DNA of 64,000 nt, taken from NCBI GenBank assembly GCA_947503245.1, contig CANNCV010000001.1, positions 1,735,501 through 1,799,500 of the forward strand, written 5' to 3'. This DNA is from an uncultured Sphingomonadaceae bacterium. GTDB lineage: Bacteria > Pseudomonadota > Alphaproteobacteria > Sphingomonadales > Sphingomonadaceae. The translations under genes and the position numbers were made by a program. Under the pieces are notes generated by a model, which saw only the letters and a program-made list of their open reading frames with translations, had not been told where the DNA came from and made no database searches. Shown in pieces: positions 8,209-17,987 of the stretch; within the stretch, counting starts at the first letter, position 1, and each line of letters opens with the position of its first letter.

Positions 8209-9447
8209 ATGTACGAAGACTATTATGGTTTGAACGCTCGGCCGTTCCAGTTAACGCCTGATCCTGACTATTATTTTGATAGCCGGACGCACCGTAAGGC
8301 TTTGTCTTATCTTGGTTACGGGCTGGCACAGGGTGAGGGCTTTATTGTCATCACCGGCGAGATCGGCTCAGGCAAAAGCACCTTGGTCGCCCATTTGATG
8401 CGCACCATTGATACAACCCGTCTTAATGTTGCGCAGATTGTCAGCAGCCAATTGGGTGCGAGCGATTTACTGCAGATGATTGCCATTCAATTTGGCCTTT
8501 CACCTGCCGGTATGGACAAAGCCGCGCTGCTCACTGCATTGGAAAGCCATTTTCATGATCAGGCGCGGCATGGACGCCGTTCATTGCTGATTGTTGATGA
8601 GGCACAGATGCTTGACCGCAATGCTTTGGAAGAGCTGCGTATGCTTTCCAACTTGCAACTGGGTAATCAGGCATTGCTCCAGATTTTCCTGCTCGGTCAG
8701 CCTGAATTTCGCGATATGCTGCATGGGGATGATGCATTAGAGCAATTGCGCCAACGCGTTATCGCAACACACCATCTTGAAGGGATGAGCGAGGACGAAG
8801 TACAGCCCTATATCGAGCATAGACTGCGCAAGGCAGGCTGGGATGGTACGCCTGGGTTTTCCAACGGAGCCATTGCGGAAATCTATCAATATAGTCAGGG
8901 TATACCGCGGCTGCTCAATGCCTTTATGAGCCGTGTTTTGCTCATGGGCGCAATGGAAGAAGCAGATGCCATCTCCGGCCTATTGGTCCGCGCTGTCCAT
9001 GCCGATATTGTTTCCGATGTTCCTATGCCCAAAATGCAGACTGCGGTGATGAACCAAGCTGAAAATGACCAATCTGACGAAGATATTGATCAAGAGCCGG
9101 TGCAGGAAGACGACATCAACGACCAAGCACCTGAGCCGGTCATGGATGAGCCCAGTTCCGCTATGCAATTCGTGGACAGCGCGCAACATGAGGCTTTTCA
9201 GGCCGAATTGGAAGAGCGCGAAGCCGCGCGGGCAGAGGCAATGACATTGGTTCTGGAACGGATTGCCGGTCTTGAGCAGAAGCTGGAAGCCAAACAGGTC
9301 AATATGCAGGACTTGATGGCGACTGCAGATAGAGTTGGCGCTTTAGAGGCGCGTATGGCAGAACAGGAACGCGCAATGCGTCGGATCGTAACCAAGCTTA
9401 TTGGCTGGGTTGAAGCTGAAGATGTAAGGGTACGCCGCGCTGCCTGA
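8209..9447 (+). CDS. XrtA/PEP-CTERM system-associated ATPase (ExeA-like AAA)
   Basis: 412-aa ATPase starting MYEDYYGLNARPF, the signature N-terminus of this family. Walker A is at 50-58 (GEIGSGKST) and Walker B at 125-133 (SLLIVDEAQ). The C-terminal third (about 280-400) is very acidic and then forms a coiled coil. It resembles the ExeA ATPase of type II secretion but lacks an obvious transmembrane segment and peptidoglycan-binding domain. It is a conserved member of XrtA loci and probably energises assembly or regulation of the export machinery. AGGGAAAAG lies 5 bp before the start. Confidence 0.88.
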   Translation: MYEDYYGLNARPFQLTPDPDYYFDSRTHRKALSYLGYGLAQGEGFIVITGEIGSGKSTLVAHLMRTIDTTRLNVAQIVSSQLGASDLLQMIAIQFGLSPAGMDKAALLTALESHFHDQARHGRRSLLIVDEAQMLDRNALEELRMLSNLQLGNQALLQIFLLGQPEFRDMLHGDDALEQLRQRVIATHHLEGMSEDEVQPYIEHRLRKAGWDGTPGFSNGAIAEIYQYSQGIPRLLNAFMSRVLLMGAMEEADAISGLLVRAVHADIVSDVPMPKMQTAVMNQAENDQSDEDIDQEPVQEDDINDQAPEPVMDEPSSAMQFVDSAQHEAFQAELEEREAARAEAMTLVLERIAGLEQKLEAKQVNMQDLMATADRVGALEARMAEQERAMRRIVTKLIGWVEAEDVRVRRAA

Positions 9448-9499
9448 GCTCCATAATGGGGCATGGTAATAGAGTAAGAGCAGTGATAGGATCGGCTTG

Positions 9500-10387
9500 A
9501 TGACAAAAGCAACACCGCTGACCAACGGCCTTTCCGTCGATATTGAGGACTGGTTCCAGGTCGGTGCTTTTGAAAACACAATTGACCCTGCTGACTGGGA
9601 TGCTCTGCAACATCGTGTTGAGAGAAATACTGACGCCGTTATCGCGCTATTTGCTGAGGCTGGTGTATCCGCTACATTTTTCACATTGGGCTGGGTGGCA
9701 AAGCGTTACCCGGCATTGATACGCCGTATTGTTGATGCTGGCCATGAAGTAGCAAGCCATGGCTGGGCACACGCACGCGTTTTCACGATGAGTGCAGAGG
9801 AATTTGCTGCTGACATCGACAGAGCCAAAAAAACACTTGAGGATGCTGGCGGACAAGCGGTCACGGGATATCGCGCGCCAAGCTTTTCCATCGACCAACG
9901 CACACCCTTTGCGCATAGAATTCTTGCAGAAAAAGGCTATGCTTACTCATCCAGTGTCGCGCCATTGCAGCACGATCATTATGGCTGGCCTGATGCTCCG
10001 CGCTTTGCTTATCGGCCGCTTGCTGATGCGCCTTTGATTGAGGTTCCGGTTACAACGGTGCGGATGAATAATCGCAACTTTGCGGCTGGAGGCGGCGGCT
10101 TTTTCCGTTTGTTCCCTTATCCAGTATCGCGTTGGGCCATTCAACGTGTCAATCAGCATGATGGGCAGCCAGCAATATTCTATTTTCACCCATGGGAAAT
10201 TGACCCTGACCAACCACGCGTTGATAATGCGCCGCTAAAGTCACGTTTGCGCCATTATGCGCGATTAAGCGCCATGGCGGATAAGTTGCGCAAGCTGACG
10301 CATGAATTTTCTTGGGGCCGTATGGACGAGCTTGTTGCCGCTATGGATGTGGATCAGCAAGAAGTGACCGCTAAGGCTGCGGCATGA
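9500..10387 (+). CDS. XrtA system polysaccharide deacetylase
   Basis: 295-aa NodB-fold deacetylase expected to remove N- or O-acetyl groups from the exopolysaccharide. The metal/catalytic motifs are visible: Asp14/Asp17 in VDIEDWFQ, the His pair in SHGWAH (His87, His91), and GYRAPSFS at 123-130. The later FYFHPWEID motif supplies the catalytic His. There is no signal peptide, so it acts in the cytoplasm or is membrane-associated. ATG at 9500 is preferred to TTG at 9497. The stop overlaps the FemAB gene start by 4 bp. Confidence 0.9.
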   Translation: MTKATPLTNGLSVDIEDWFQVGAFENTIDPADWDALQHRVERNTDAVIALFAEAGVSATFFTLGWVAKRYPALIRRIVDAGHEVASHGWAHARVFTMSAEEFAADIDRAKKTLEDAGGQAVTGYRAPSFSIDQRTPFAHRILAEKGYAYSSSVAPLQHDHYGWPDAPRFAYRPLADAPLIEVPVTTVRMNNRNFAAGGGGFFRLFPYPVSRWAIQRVNQHDGQPAIFYFHPWEIDPDQPRVDNAPLKSRLRHYARLSAMADKLRKLTHEFSWGRMDELVAAMDVDQQEVTAKAAA

Positions 10388-11481
10388 ATATGCCGTTGGA
10401 CCAATCCGCATTAGAGGTTTTGAGGGCGGATGAGCCTGCCTCTGTACAGATAGCGGATAGTCATGATCAGTCTGCACGCGCTTGCTACCAATCCTATATT
10501 GGTCTCGATCATGCTACTGCATTCCATAGCCTTGCTTGGATAGACGCCATCACCAATGCCACAGGCCATAAGTCATGGCTGTTGATAGCCCGTCGCGGCA
10601 GTGATGTTTGCGGGGTATTGCCGTGCCATATGATCAGCTCAATGCTCTTTGGTAAGGCCTTGGTTTCGACAGGTTTTGCAGTCGGCGGCGGCATAATGGC
10701 CAATGATGATGTGATTGTGAATGATCTGGCCGATGCATTTTGGAATTTGGCCAACATCCATAATTGCCCCACTGCAGAGCTGCGCGGCGGTATGCTGCCC
10801 AAGGGTGCAGAATGGCATCACAAAACCGATAGTCATTTGGGATTTGTCACACTGCTTGCTGATGATGACGAAGCGCAGTTGAAAGCCATTCCGCGCAAAC
10901 AACGCGCAGAGATCCGTAAGGGATTGAAGAATGATCTGACGATACGCATCGGCAGCGATGTTCAAGATCTAAAATGGCACTATCAGGTCTATTCAGAAAG
11001 TGTCCGCAATTTGGGAACGCCGGTCTTTCCAAAGCAGCTATTTCGCGAAGTTTTGAAAACTTTTGGCGACGCGGCGGACATATTGACCGTTCTTGATAAT
11101 GAAAAGCCCGTTGCCTCAGTATTGAGTCTTTATCATAATGGCCATGTCATGCCCTATTGGGGCGGAGGTACATTTGCTGCGCGGCAATTGCGAGCCAATG
11201 ACATTATGTATTATGCATTGATGAACCATGCACGAGAGCGTGGCTGTCATGCCTTTGATTTTGGCCGGTCCAAAGTTGATACCGGCGCAGCGCATTTTAA
11301 AAAGAATTGGGGTTTTGAGGGGAAACCTCTCGCTTATGCAGTGAGAGCTGCAGACGGTACGCCGCCACGGGATATCAATCCACTTAGCCCCAAATATCAG
11401 GCACGGATTAAACTTTGGCAGAAATTGCCGCTGCCGATAGCCAATATATTGGGGCCAGTCATTGCACGTGGATTGGGATAA
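10384..11481 (+). CDS. FemAB-like XrtA/PEP-CTERM system-associated protein
   Basis: 365-aa double-GNAT (FemAB/acetyltransferase-like) protein. Two acetyltransferase-like halves can be seen: SWLLIARRGSDVCGVLP... in the first and KPVASVLSLYHNGHVMPYWGGGT with FDFGRSKVDTGAAHFKKNWGFE in the second. Family members transfer aminoacyl or acyl groups. In this locus the likely target is a sugar or lipid-linked intermediate of the polymer, which is inference. It overlaps the deacetylase (ATGA) and the following glycosyltransferase (TAATG) and is thus tightly coupled to both. Confidence 0.87.
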   Translation: MNMPLDQSALEVLRADEPASVQIADSHDQSARACYQSYIGLDHATAFHSLAWIDAITNATGHKSWLLIARRGSDVCGVLPCHMISSMLFGKALVSTGFAVGGGIMANDDVIVNDLADAFWNLANIHNCPTAELRGGMLPKGAEWHHKTDSHLGFVTLLADDDEAQLKAIPRKQRAEIRKGLKNDLTIRIGSDVQDLKWHYQVYSESVRNLGTPVFPKQLFREVLKTFGDAADILTVLDNEKPVASVLSLYHNGHVMPYWGGGTFAARQLRANDIMYYALMNHARERGCHAFDFGRSKVDTGAAHFKKNWGFEGKPLAYAVRAADGTPPRDINPLSPKYQARIKLWQKLPLPIANILGPVIARGLG

Positions 11482-12704
11482 TGTCTGTCCTTTTTCTCGC
11501 GCATCGCATTCCCTTTCCGCCTGATCGCGGTGATAAGATACGTTCTCATCACCTTATAAAGGCTATTGCGCGGATCGCACCCGTCCATATTGCCTGCTTT
11601 GCGGACAGCGCATCGGAGATGGCGCATGAGGGTGATCTGGCATCGCTTTCACAGAGCTATTGCCTTGTCCGGCGGCACAAATCTATGAACTGGGCTGGTT
11701 TGCAAGGCCTTATGACCGGGAAACCTATTTCTCTGACGTCATTTCATGATCAGGAAATCGCCAAATATGTGCGCTCTGTGGTCACTGAATTTCAGATCAA
11801 GACCATCTTTGTTTTTTCTGGCCAAATGGCGCAATATATCCCCGATGATTATAAGGGCAGAATTGTTATAGATTTTGTCGATATGGATTCCGAAAAATTC
11901 GCCAGCTATGCCGAAAGCGCGGCTATGGGCATGGGGTATATCTATGCCAGAGAAGCGCGTTTATTGCGCAAATTTGAAATTGCCATGGCTGAAAAAGCTA
12001 ATGTTTCGACATTTGTGAGCGATAATGAAGTGGAAGTATTCCGCACTTTAGCACCAAATTGCCAAGCTGATATACGCACCTTATCTAATGGCATTGATAC
12101 ATCTTTTTATGACCCGCGCAGTATCAGCCTGACCACACTTGCCGGACAAATCTCTGATGCTGACATATTGTTTACTGGTCAGATGGACTATCCACCAAAT
12201 ATAGAGGCGGTAACCCGCTTTGCTTTGGAAATGATGCCAAAAATTCTAGCGCAAAACCCAGATGCCAGGTTCGTGATAGTCGGTCGGCAACCAACAGAGG
12301 CTGTGCAGTCTTTACATAATGGTGAGACGGTTATTGTCACTGGCGAAGTTGACGATGTTCGCCCATGGCTATTGGGGGCAAAAATGGTTGTCGCACCTTT
12401 ATCTGTGGCCCGCGGTGTGCAGAACAAAGTGCTTGAAGCGATGGCTATGGAAAAGACTGTTTTCGCATCGCGTGAGGCAGCCACCGGAATTGATGCGGAG
12501 GATGGTGTTCATTTTTGCGTATCGCAAAATGACGATGAGATGGTCGAATATATCAACTCCATGTTCAAGCGCGGAAAGAAGCTGCGTGCTATAGGCATTG
12601 CGGCGCGCCGCCATGTTCAGGACAGTATGAGCTGGAATGCCATGTTAAGTGACTTGCCAGAGCTCATATTGGGTAATGGTGGAAACCGAGAAGAGATGCT
12701 GTGA
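11481..12704 (+). CDS. PEP-CTERM/XrtA system glycosyltransferase (TIGR03087-like, GT-B)
   Basis: 407-aa retaining GT-B glycosyltransferase. The start at 11481 gives MSVLFLAHRIPFPPDRGDK, the usual family N-terminus; a longer frame upstream runs into the FemAB gene and is not used. The C-terminal half carries DILFTGQMDYPPNIEAV, FVIVGRQP and the donor-binding AKMVVAPLSVARGVQNKVLEAMAM region. It should add one sugar during assembly of the repeat unit. It is the only glycosyltransferase in the window, so the remaining ones and the initiating transferase must be elsewhere, probably upstream of the left edge. Confidence 0.9.
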   Translation: MSVLFLAHRIPFPPDRGDKIRSHHLIKAIARIAPVHIACFADSASEMAHEGDLASLSQSYCLVRRHKSMNWAGLQGLMTGKPISLTSFHDQEIAKYVRSVVTEFQIKTIFVFSGQMAQYIPDDYKGRIVIDFVDMDSEKFASYAESAAMGMGYIYAREARLLRKFEIAMAEKANVSTFVSDNEVEVFRTLAPNCQADIRTLSNGIDTSFYDPRSISLTTLAGQISDADILFTGQMDYPPNIEAVTRFALEMMPKILAQNPDARFVIVGRQPTEAVQSLHNGETVIVTGEVDDVRPWLLGAKMVVAPLSVARGVQNKVLEAMAMEKTVFASREAATGIDAEDGVHFCVSQNDDEMVEYINSMFKRGKKLRAIGIAARRHVQDSMSWNAMLSDLPELILGNGGNREEML

Positions 12705-14272
12705 CAGTAGCGCAGACCTCCGATAAAGCTTCTGGGCTATCACAATCGGTCAAATCCTCGCGATTTGGTATTGATACTGTGCCGCCATATTGGCAGCAGC
12801 CTTTATCGCATTTGGCTTTATCATGGTTGGCCTTGTGTCTACTCTTCTGGTCAGACCTTAGCGATATGGTGACCATTTGGTGGAATGTCTCGACCTATAA
12901 TCACATATTGTTGATACCGCCGATTATCGGCTGGTTGGTGTGGCAATATTTGCCGCAACTGAAAAACATATATCCCCGTTTCAGCTATTTTGGCGCATTA
13001 TGGCTTTTGGGCGGCGCATTAGCATGGGTAATTGGGGAGGCATCGGGCATTGCTCTGTTTCGCCATATCGCTTTTGTTGTGATGTTGCAGGGCAGCGCCA
13101 TGGCATTTTGCGGAATTACCGCGAGCCGAATCCTTATTTTCCCGCTTCTCTATGCATTTTTCTTGGTTCCTGTGGGCGAGGAAATTGTCCCATGGCTGCA
13201 AACGGTTACTGCTGATATCTCAATGATATTACTAGGCTGGGCCAATATTCCCGCATTTCGTGAGGGCGTATTTATATCGACCCCTACAGGATATTTTGAA
13301 GTTGCCGAGGCGTGTTCAGGGGTAAAATTCCTTATTGCAATGATTGCTTATGGCGTGCTGGTCGCGCATGTCGGTTTTCAGTCTTGGTTACGGCGCATAG
13401 CCTTTCTTATCGCATGCTTCGCATTTCCCATATTGGCCAATGGCGTGCGGGCGTGGGGCACAATCTACATTGCCCATCATTACAGTCTCGATTTCGCGAC
13501 CGGTTTTGACCATGTTTTTTACGGCTGGTTCTTTTTTGCATTTGTTTTGATTGCCGTGATGGGCACGGCCTGGCCGTTTTTTGATCGCGGCCTAGATGAT
13601 TTAGGGCGCTCTGATATCAGCCGCTTCATCGGCAAGCAGAGTATGACGGCCCGTTCTAATAAACCATTGGCAATAACGGTCGCAATTATTGCGCTGCCCA
13701 TGCTGTGGTTCGCGCTTACCACTAATGCCCGCGCTGTTCTGCCAGAGCAGATTAAAGCGCCAAATGTAAGCGCATGGGAAGCAAGTGAAGACCGTTTCAA
13801 TGCGCCATGGCAACCTATTCAAAAAGGCGCTGCGCATGAAATAATGCAAAGCTACGTGAATCAGCAGGGCGCAAAAGTAACCCTATATTTCGCGCTTTAT
13901 GATCGTCAGTCGGATGGCAAGGAACTGATCGGCTATGGCCAAGGTGCCTTTGACCCAGAGAGTGAATGGGCGTGGGCAGCAAATGGAACCGCTATTGGCG
14001 ATGTGCCCTCAATAAGGCTGACCGCGCCAGGGCCAGTACATAGAGAAGCCGCGAGCATTTATATCTATGGTGATACCGTTTCGCCAAGTGCCACGCGCAT
14101 TAAAATTGCAATGCTGCAAGATCGCCTAATAGGGCGGCATCAGCCAGCAGGTGTTCTGATTATCTCATCCGAAGATAGCGAAGGCATGCCAGCTGCATCC
14201 GCAATACATGCTTTTGTGGATGATAATGATGGGCTTGAGCAACTTGCCCGCAAGATTGCATCCGGCCAATGA
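12701..14272 (+). CDS. xrtA: Exosortase A with C-terminal EpsI domain
   Basis: 523-aa polytopic membrane cysteine protease/transpeptidase that recognises PEP-CTERM sorting signals. The conserved triad is present: Cys205 in EACSGVKFL, Arg250 in NGVRAWGT and His271 in GFDHVFYGW, all next to membrane helices; about eight hydrophobic segments are seen in the first 290 residues. Residues from about 325 form an EpsI-type (DUF3485) extracytoplasmic domain fused to the exosortase, starting after a last membrane segment (LAITVAIIALPMLWFAL). The GTG start overlaps the previous stop (GTGA). No PEP-CTERM substrate is encoded in the window. Confidence 0.93.
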   Translation: MTVAQTSDKASGLSQSVKSSRFGIDTVPPYWQQPLSHLALSWLALCLLFWSDLSDMVTIWWNVSTYNHILLIPPIIGWLVWQYLPQLKNIYPRFSYFGALWLLGGALAWVIGEASGIALFRHIAFVVMLQGSAMAFCGITASRILIFPLLYAFFLVPVGEEIVPWLQTVTADISMILLGWANIPAFREGVFISTPTGYFEVAEACSGVKFLIAMIAYGVLVAHVGFQSWLRRIAFLIACFAFPILANGVRAWGTIYIAHHYSLDFATGFDHVFYGWFFFAFVLIAVMGTAWPFFDRGLDDLGRSDISRFIGKQSMTARSNKPLAITVAIIALPMLWFALTTNARAVLPEQIKAPNVSAWEASEDRFNAPWQPIQKGAAHEIMQSYVNQQGAKVTLYFALYDRQSDGKELIGYGQGAFDPESEWAWAANGTAIGDVPSIRLTAPGPVHREAASIYIYGDTVSPSATRIKIAMLQDRLIGRHQPAGVLIISSEDSEGMPAASAIHAFVDDNDGLEQLARKIASGQ

Positions 14273-14306
14273 ATATACCTCTCACTCTGCAAAAGAACAT
14301 CATCTA

Positions 14307-16202
14307 ATGTGCGGAATTACCGGGATTTTTTATCCAGACACACCCAAGCCGGTTGACCCCGCGCGCGTTAAGCTGATGGCGGATGCCTTGGCGCATCGCG
14401 GGCCGGATGGTGAAGGTGTGTGGACAGATCGCGGCATTGGTCTGGGGCACAGACGGCTGTCCATTATCGATCTTGCCGGGGGCGCGCAACCCATGCAATC
14501 GCCTGAGGGGCGCTATGTCATAAGCTATAATGGTGAGGTTTATAATTTTCAGGCCATTCGCAAAGAGTTGGAAGCCGCAGGTGATGTCTTCCAGACAGCG
14601 AGTGATACAGAGGTTATATTGCTCGCATGGCGGCGCTGGGGTGAGGGGGCAATAGCTAGGCTCAATGGCATGTTCGCCTTTGCCATTTATGACCGTGAAG
14701 ACCATAGTTTAACGCTGGTGCGTGACAGGTTGGGCGTAAAGCCGCTTTTTTATACCAGCCTGCCAGATGGCGGTATCATCTTCGCATCAGAACTGAAAGC
14801 CCTTATGGCGCATCCGGCCTTGCGGCCTGCGCCAGATGAACGTGCGGTAGAGGCGTTTCTGGCTTGGGGTTATGTGCCCGACCATTTGTGCTTGGTGCGC
14901 GGCGTGAAGAAGCTCGCAGCAGGGCATATTGTGCGTTTCATAGCAGGGCAAAGTGAAGTCTCGCCAAAACGCTATTGGCAGGCTGATTTTCGCGAACGCA
15001 GCAATGCTTCGCAAGCCGAGCTACAAGACGAACTGCTTGCTTTGATGCAGGATGCCGTTGGTTTACGGATGATCTCTGATGTTCCTCTAGGCGCGTTTTT
15101 GTCAGGCGGGGTTGATAGCTCTGCTGTTGTGGCGCTGATGGCGGAACGCAGCAAATCTGCGGTTGAGACGTGCTCAATAGGCTTTGACAGTAAGCAGCTT
15201 GATGAGAGCAATTATGCTGAGCGGATCGCCACTTTATTTGCAACCAATCACCATGCGCAAACGGTAACATCTGATGATTTTGGCCTGGTTGATGAGCTTG
15301 CGGGAATATTTGATGAGCCATTTGCCGATGGATCTGCCTTGCCGACATTGCAAGTGTGTGCGTTAGCGCGAAAAAATGTGACTGTAGCGCTTTCTGGTGA
15401 TGGTGCCGACGAGGCACTGGCTGGATATCGCCGTCATGTCTTTCACCATGGTGAGGAACGGGTGCGATCCATGCTTCCCGCGGGACTGCGCAAGACTGTA
15501 TTTGGCGCATTGGGGGCAATCTATCCCAAAGCGGATTGGGCACCGCGGCCATTGCGTGCCAAAACCACTTTTCTGGCTTTGGCAGCTGATGGCAATCGTG
15601 CCTATGCGGATGCGTTGGCAGTGACCGCACAAGCGCAGCGCAACGCATTGTATCGCCCAGCGCTTACCAAAGCGCTACAAGGCTATAATGCCGAGGCTGA
15701 AGCCGTGGAGATGATGGCTAATGCCCCTGCCAGAAGCGGCTTGGACCGCGCGCAATATGCCGATCTAACCTTATGGCTGCCGGGTGATATATTGACCAAG
15801 GTGGACCGGACCAGCATGGCGGTCAGTCTGGAAGCGCGCGAGCCGTTACTGGATTATCGTCTGATAGAATTTGCCGCGCGTTTGCCAGAAAAATATCGGG
15901 TGCAAGGCGGGCAGGGCAAATGGCTTATGAAAAAGACTATGGAGCGGTATCTGCCTGAAGAGATACTCTACCGACCCAAAATGGGCTTTGTCACGCCGAT
16001 CAGCCAGTGGCTTCGCGGACCTTTGGCAGACACTGCACGCAGTATCGCGGCTCCTGATGGGCTGGCACGAACAGGTTGGTTTGATGAAGTTGCTTTGTCA
16101 AAAATGGCTGAAGAGCATATTGCTGGCTATCGCGATTCCGGTCGCTCTCTATGGCAAATGATCATGCTCGACAAAGCGATGAAAAATTTGTTCAGCCTCT
16201 AA
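14307..16202 (+). CDS. XrtA/PEP-CTERM system amidotransferase (asparagine synthase type)
   Basis: 631-aa class II glutamine amidotransferase fused to an asparagine-synthase ATP-pyrophosphatase domain. The start at 14307 places the catalytic Cys at position 2 (MCGITGIF); an upstream in-frame extension would bury it and overlap xrtA. The glutaminase motif RGPDGEG and the PPi loop SGGVDSS at 266-272 are intact. Family context suggests it amidates a sugar or protein component of the exopolysaccharide system rather than making free asparagine. It is the last gene of the block, 34 bp after xrtA, and ends 9 bp from the convergent truA gene with no visible terminator between them. Confidence 0.9.
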   Translation: MCGITGIFYPDTPKPVDPARVKLMADALAHRGPDGEGVWTDRGIGLGHRRLSIIDLAGGAQPMQSPEGRYVISYNGEVYNFQAIRKELEAAGDVFQTASDTEVILLAWRRWGEGAIARLNGMFAFAIYDREDHSLTLVRDRLGVKPLFYTSLPDGGIIFASELKALMAHPALRPAPDERAVEAFLAWGYVPDHLCLVRGVKKLAAGHIVRFIAGQSEVSPKRYWQADFRERSNASQAELQDELLALMQDAVGLRMISDVPLGAFLSGGVDSSAVVALMAERSKSAVETCSIGFDSKQLDESNYAERIATLFATNHHAQTVTSDDFGLVDELAGIFDEPFADGSALPTLQVCALARKNVTVALSGDGADEALAGYRRHVFHHGEERVRSMLPAGLRKTVFGALGAIYPKADWAPRPLRAKTTFLALAADGNRAYADALAVTAQAQRNALYRPALTKALQGYNAEAEAVEMMANAPARSGLDRAQYADLTLWLPGDILTKVDRTSMAVSLEAREPLLDYRLIEFAARLPEKYRVQGGQGKWLMKKTMERYLPEEILYRPKMGFVTPISQWLRGPLADTARSIAAPDGLARTGWFDEVALSKMAEEHIAGYRDSGRSLWQMIMLDKAMKNLFSL

Positions 16203-16211
16203 AAACTGGCA

Positions 16212-16961
16212 TTAACACTCATCAGGATAATCAGCTTTTACAAAATATAGTCCGTCCGGCGGGGCATTAAGGCCAAGCGCATGTCTATCGGCAGCATCCA
16301 GCGCATCTTTCAAGTCACTCGCGCTCCAGTCACCGCGGCCGACCATCATCAAGCATCCAACCATAGACCGGACTTGATGATGCAGAAATGATCGCGCCGA
16401 AACCTCGCAATGAATATCATCGCCATCACGAACAATATCCAGCCGGTCCAAAGTTTTCACTGGACTTTGGGATTGGCAATGGGCGGAGCGAAATGTCGTA
16501 AAGTCATGCAGCCCGACCAGCAATTGTGCAGCATCATGCATCGCCTGCGCATCCAGTTCTTTGGCCACTTGCCATGCAAGACCTTTTTGCCAGCTTAGCG
16601 GGGCTCTGCGATTAATGATCGTGTAGCGATAATGGCGTGCCAGACAGTCAAACCGGGCATGCCAGTCATCATCAACAATCTGACAATCGGTCACTGCAAT
16701 GGGCTGTGGGCGCAAATGGGCATTGAGTGCTTCGCCCAACCTGAAAGGGGTGAGCGATTTGGAGATGTCGATATGCGCGCGCATGGCCAACGCATGGACG
16801 CCAGCATCTGTGCGCCCTGCAGCGACCATTGTTACATCCTCGCCGGACACTGCCTTTGCTGCGGTTTCCACGGCTTCCTGCACCGATGGCCCATGCTTCT
16901 GACGTTGCAGGCCCATATAAGGGCGGCCATCAAATTCTAATGTCAGCGCATATCGCGTCAT
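16212..16961 (-). CDS. truA: tRNA pseudouridine(38-40) synthase TruA
   Basis: 249-aa enzyme that converts uridines 38-40 of tRNA anticodon stems to pseudouridine. The catalytic Asp52 sits in [11 protein letters not shown], and the N-terminal [19 protein letters not shown] is family-typical. It is downstream of fmt with a 4-bp ATGA overlap, so both come from one transcript. Length is normal for the family. Confidence 0.96.
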   Translation of the reverse strand: MTRYALTLEFDGRPYMGLQRQKHGPSVQEAVETAAKAVSGEDVTMVAAGRTDAGVHALAMRAHIDISKSLTPFRLGEALNAHLRPQPIAVTDCQIVDDDWHARFDCLARHYRYTIINRRAPLSWQKGLAWQVAKELDAQAMHDAAQLLVGLHDFTTFRSAHCQSQSPVKTLDRLDIVRDGDDIHCEVSARSFLHHQVRSMVGCLMMVGRGDWSASDLKDALDAADRHALGLNAPPDGLYFVKADYPDEC

Positions 16962-17863
16962 GTCACTATCGTGCCTTTGGCAATGCTGGTGCCACGCAGA
17001 AAGTCTGCCACAGGCATCGCCGGCTTTCCTGCTTTTTGAACAGTTATAGGACGAATGGCGCCATCATTTGCAGCGATGGTAAGTTTCTCATCCAAAACAG
17101 TAGCAGCCACGCCATTTTGCTCCAAGATTTGCGCACTATGAACACGGTAACGCACGTCATCAATCTCAAAAAATGCGCCCGGCCATGGAGTGAAAGCACG
17201 TATTTGTCGCTGAACATCAATGGCGCTTTGTTCAAAATTAATGCGGCCTTCAGCTTTCTCTATCTTCTTTGCATAGGTCACGCCTGTTTCGGGTTGCGGC
17301 TCTGGCGATATATGCTCCAGATCATCAAGGGTTTCAGCCATAAGCTGCGCGCCCATTTCTGCGATCTCGTCGGTCAGCTCTCCTGCATTTTTGTTGGCAA
17401 TCTGCGTCACGGCTTTGGTCAGCATGGGGCCAGTATCCAGTCCTGCCTCCATCTGCATTATGGTAACGCCTGTCTCTTCATCCCCAGCCAATATTGCCCG
17501 TTGCACTGGCGCAGCACCGCGCCATCGGGGCAATAAAGACCCGTGAACATTCAGGCAGCCATGGCGAGGGATATCCAGAACGGCTTGCGGCAGGATCAGT
17601 CCATAAGCGGCAACCACGGCAATATCGGGCTGTAATGCAGCAAATTGACTCTGCGCCTCTGCGGTTTTCAGGCTTTTAGGGTGCAGGACGGTCAGACCCA
17701 GTTTCTCAGCACAGGCCTGCATGGGAGAGGGGCGCAGCTTCTTACCGCGCCCTGCGGCACGCGGAGGTTGGCAATATACAGCAGCAATGTCGTGACCTTG
17801 ATCGTATAAAGTCTGCAAAGTCGGGACCGCAAAATCCGGTGTACCCATGATAACGATCCGCAT
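16958..17863 (-). CDS. fmt: Methionyl-tRNA formyltransferase
   Basis: 301-aa enzyme that formylates initiator Met-tRNA from 10-formyl-THF. The N-terminal Rossmann domain begins [16 protein letters not shown], the catalytic segment [15 protein letters not shown] lies at about 105-119, and the C-terminal OB-like domain ends [11 protein letters not shown]. It is head-to-head with recR-def, so fmt and def (its usual operon partner) are split over two divergent transcripts here. The 124-bp spacer to recR must hold both promoters. Confidence 0.96.
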   Translation of the reverse strand: MRIVIMGTPDFAVPTLQTLYDQGHDIAAVYCQPPRAAGRGKKLRPSPMQACAEKLGLTVLHPKSLKTAEAQSQFAALQPDIAVVAAYGLILPQAVLDIPRHGCLNVHGSLLPRWRGAAPVQRAILAGDEETGVTIMQMEAGLDTGPMLTKAVTQIANKNAGELTDEIAEMGAQLMAETLDDLEHISPEPQPETGVTYAKKIEKAEGRINFEQSAIDVQRQIRAFTPWPGAFFEIDDVRYRVHSAQILEQNGVAATVLDEKLTIAANDGAIRPITVQKAGKPAMPVADFLRGTSIAKGTIVT

Positions 17864-17987
17864 CTCTTCTCTCCAACTGCCAGTGATATGCCATGGTCTG
17901 GCAATCTTTGCGTAAGATAATGACTGGTTTGGCTTTTGCTGTACAAGGCCTTGCCACCTCTATGGCTTTGCCCGTAATGAAGCTGGC

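Noticed and set aside
7853-8329. Minus-strand open frame spanning the end of the outer-membrane barrel gene and the start of the ATPase gene
   Set aside because: Crosses two real genes and the spacer, with atypical composition; considered a shadow.
14938-15648. Long open frame (236 codons) on the minus strand inside the amidotransferase gene
   Set aside because: It is antisense to well-supported coding sequence with intact family motifs, and its translation is rich in Gln, His and Pro with no domain or ribosome-binding site.
16829-17536. Open frame of 235 codons on the plus strand across truA and fmt
   Set aside because: Both genes it crosses are certain on the other strand; the translation has no family similarity.
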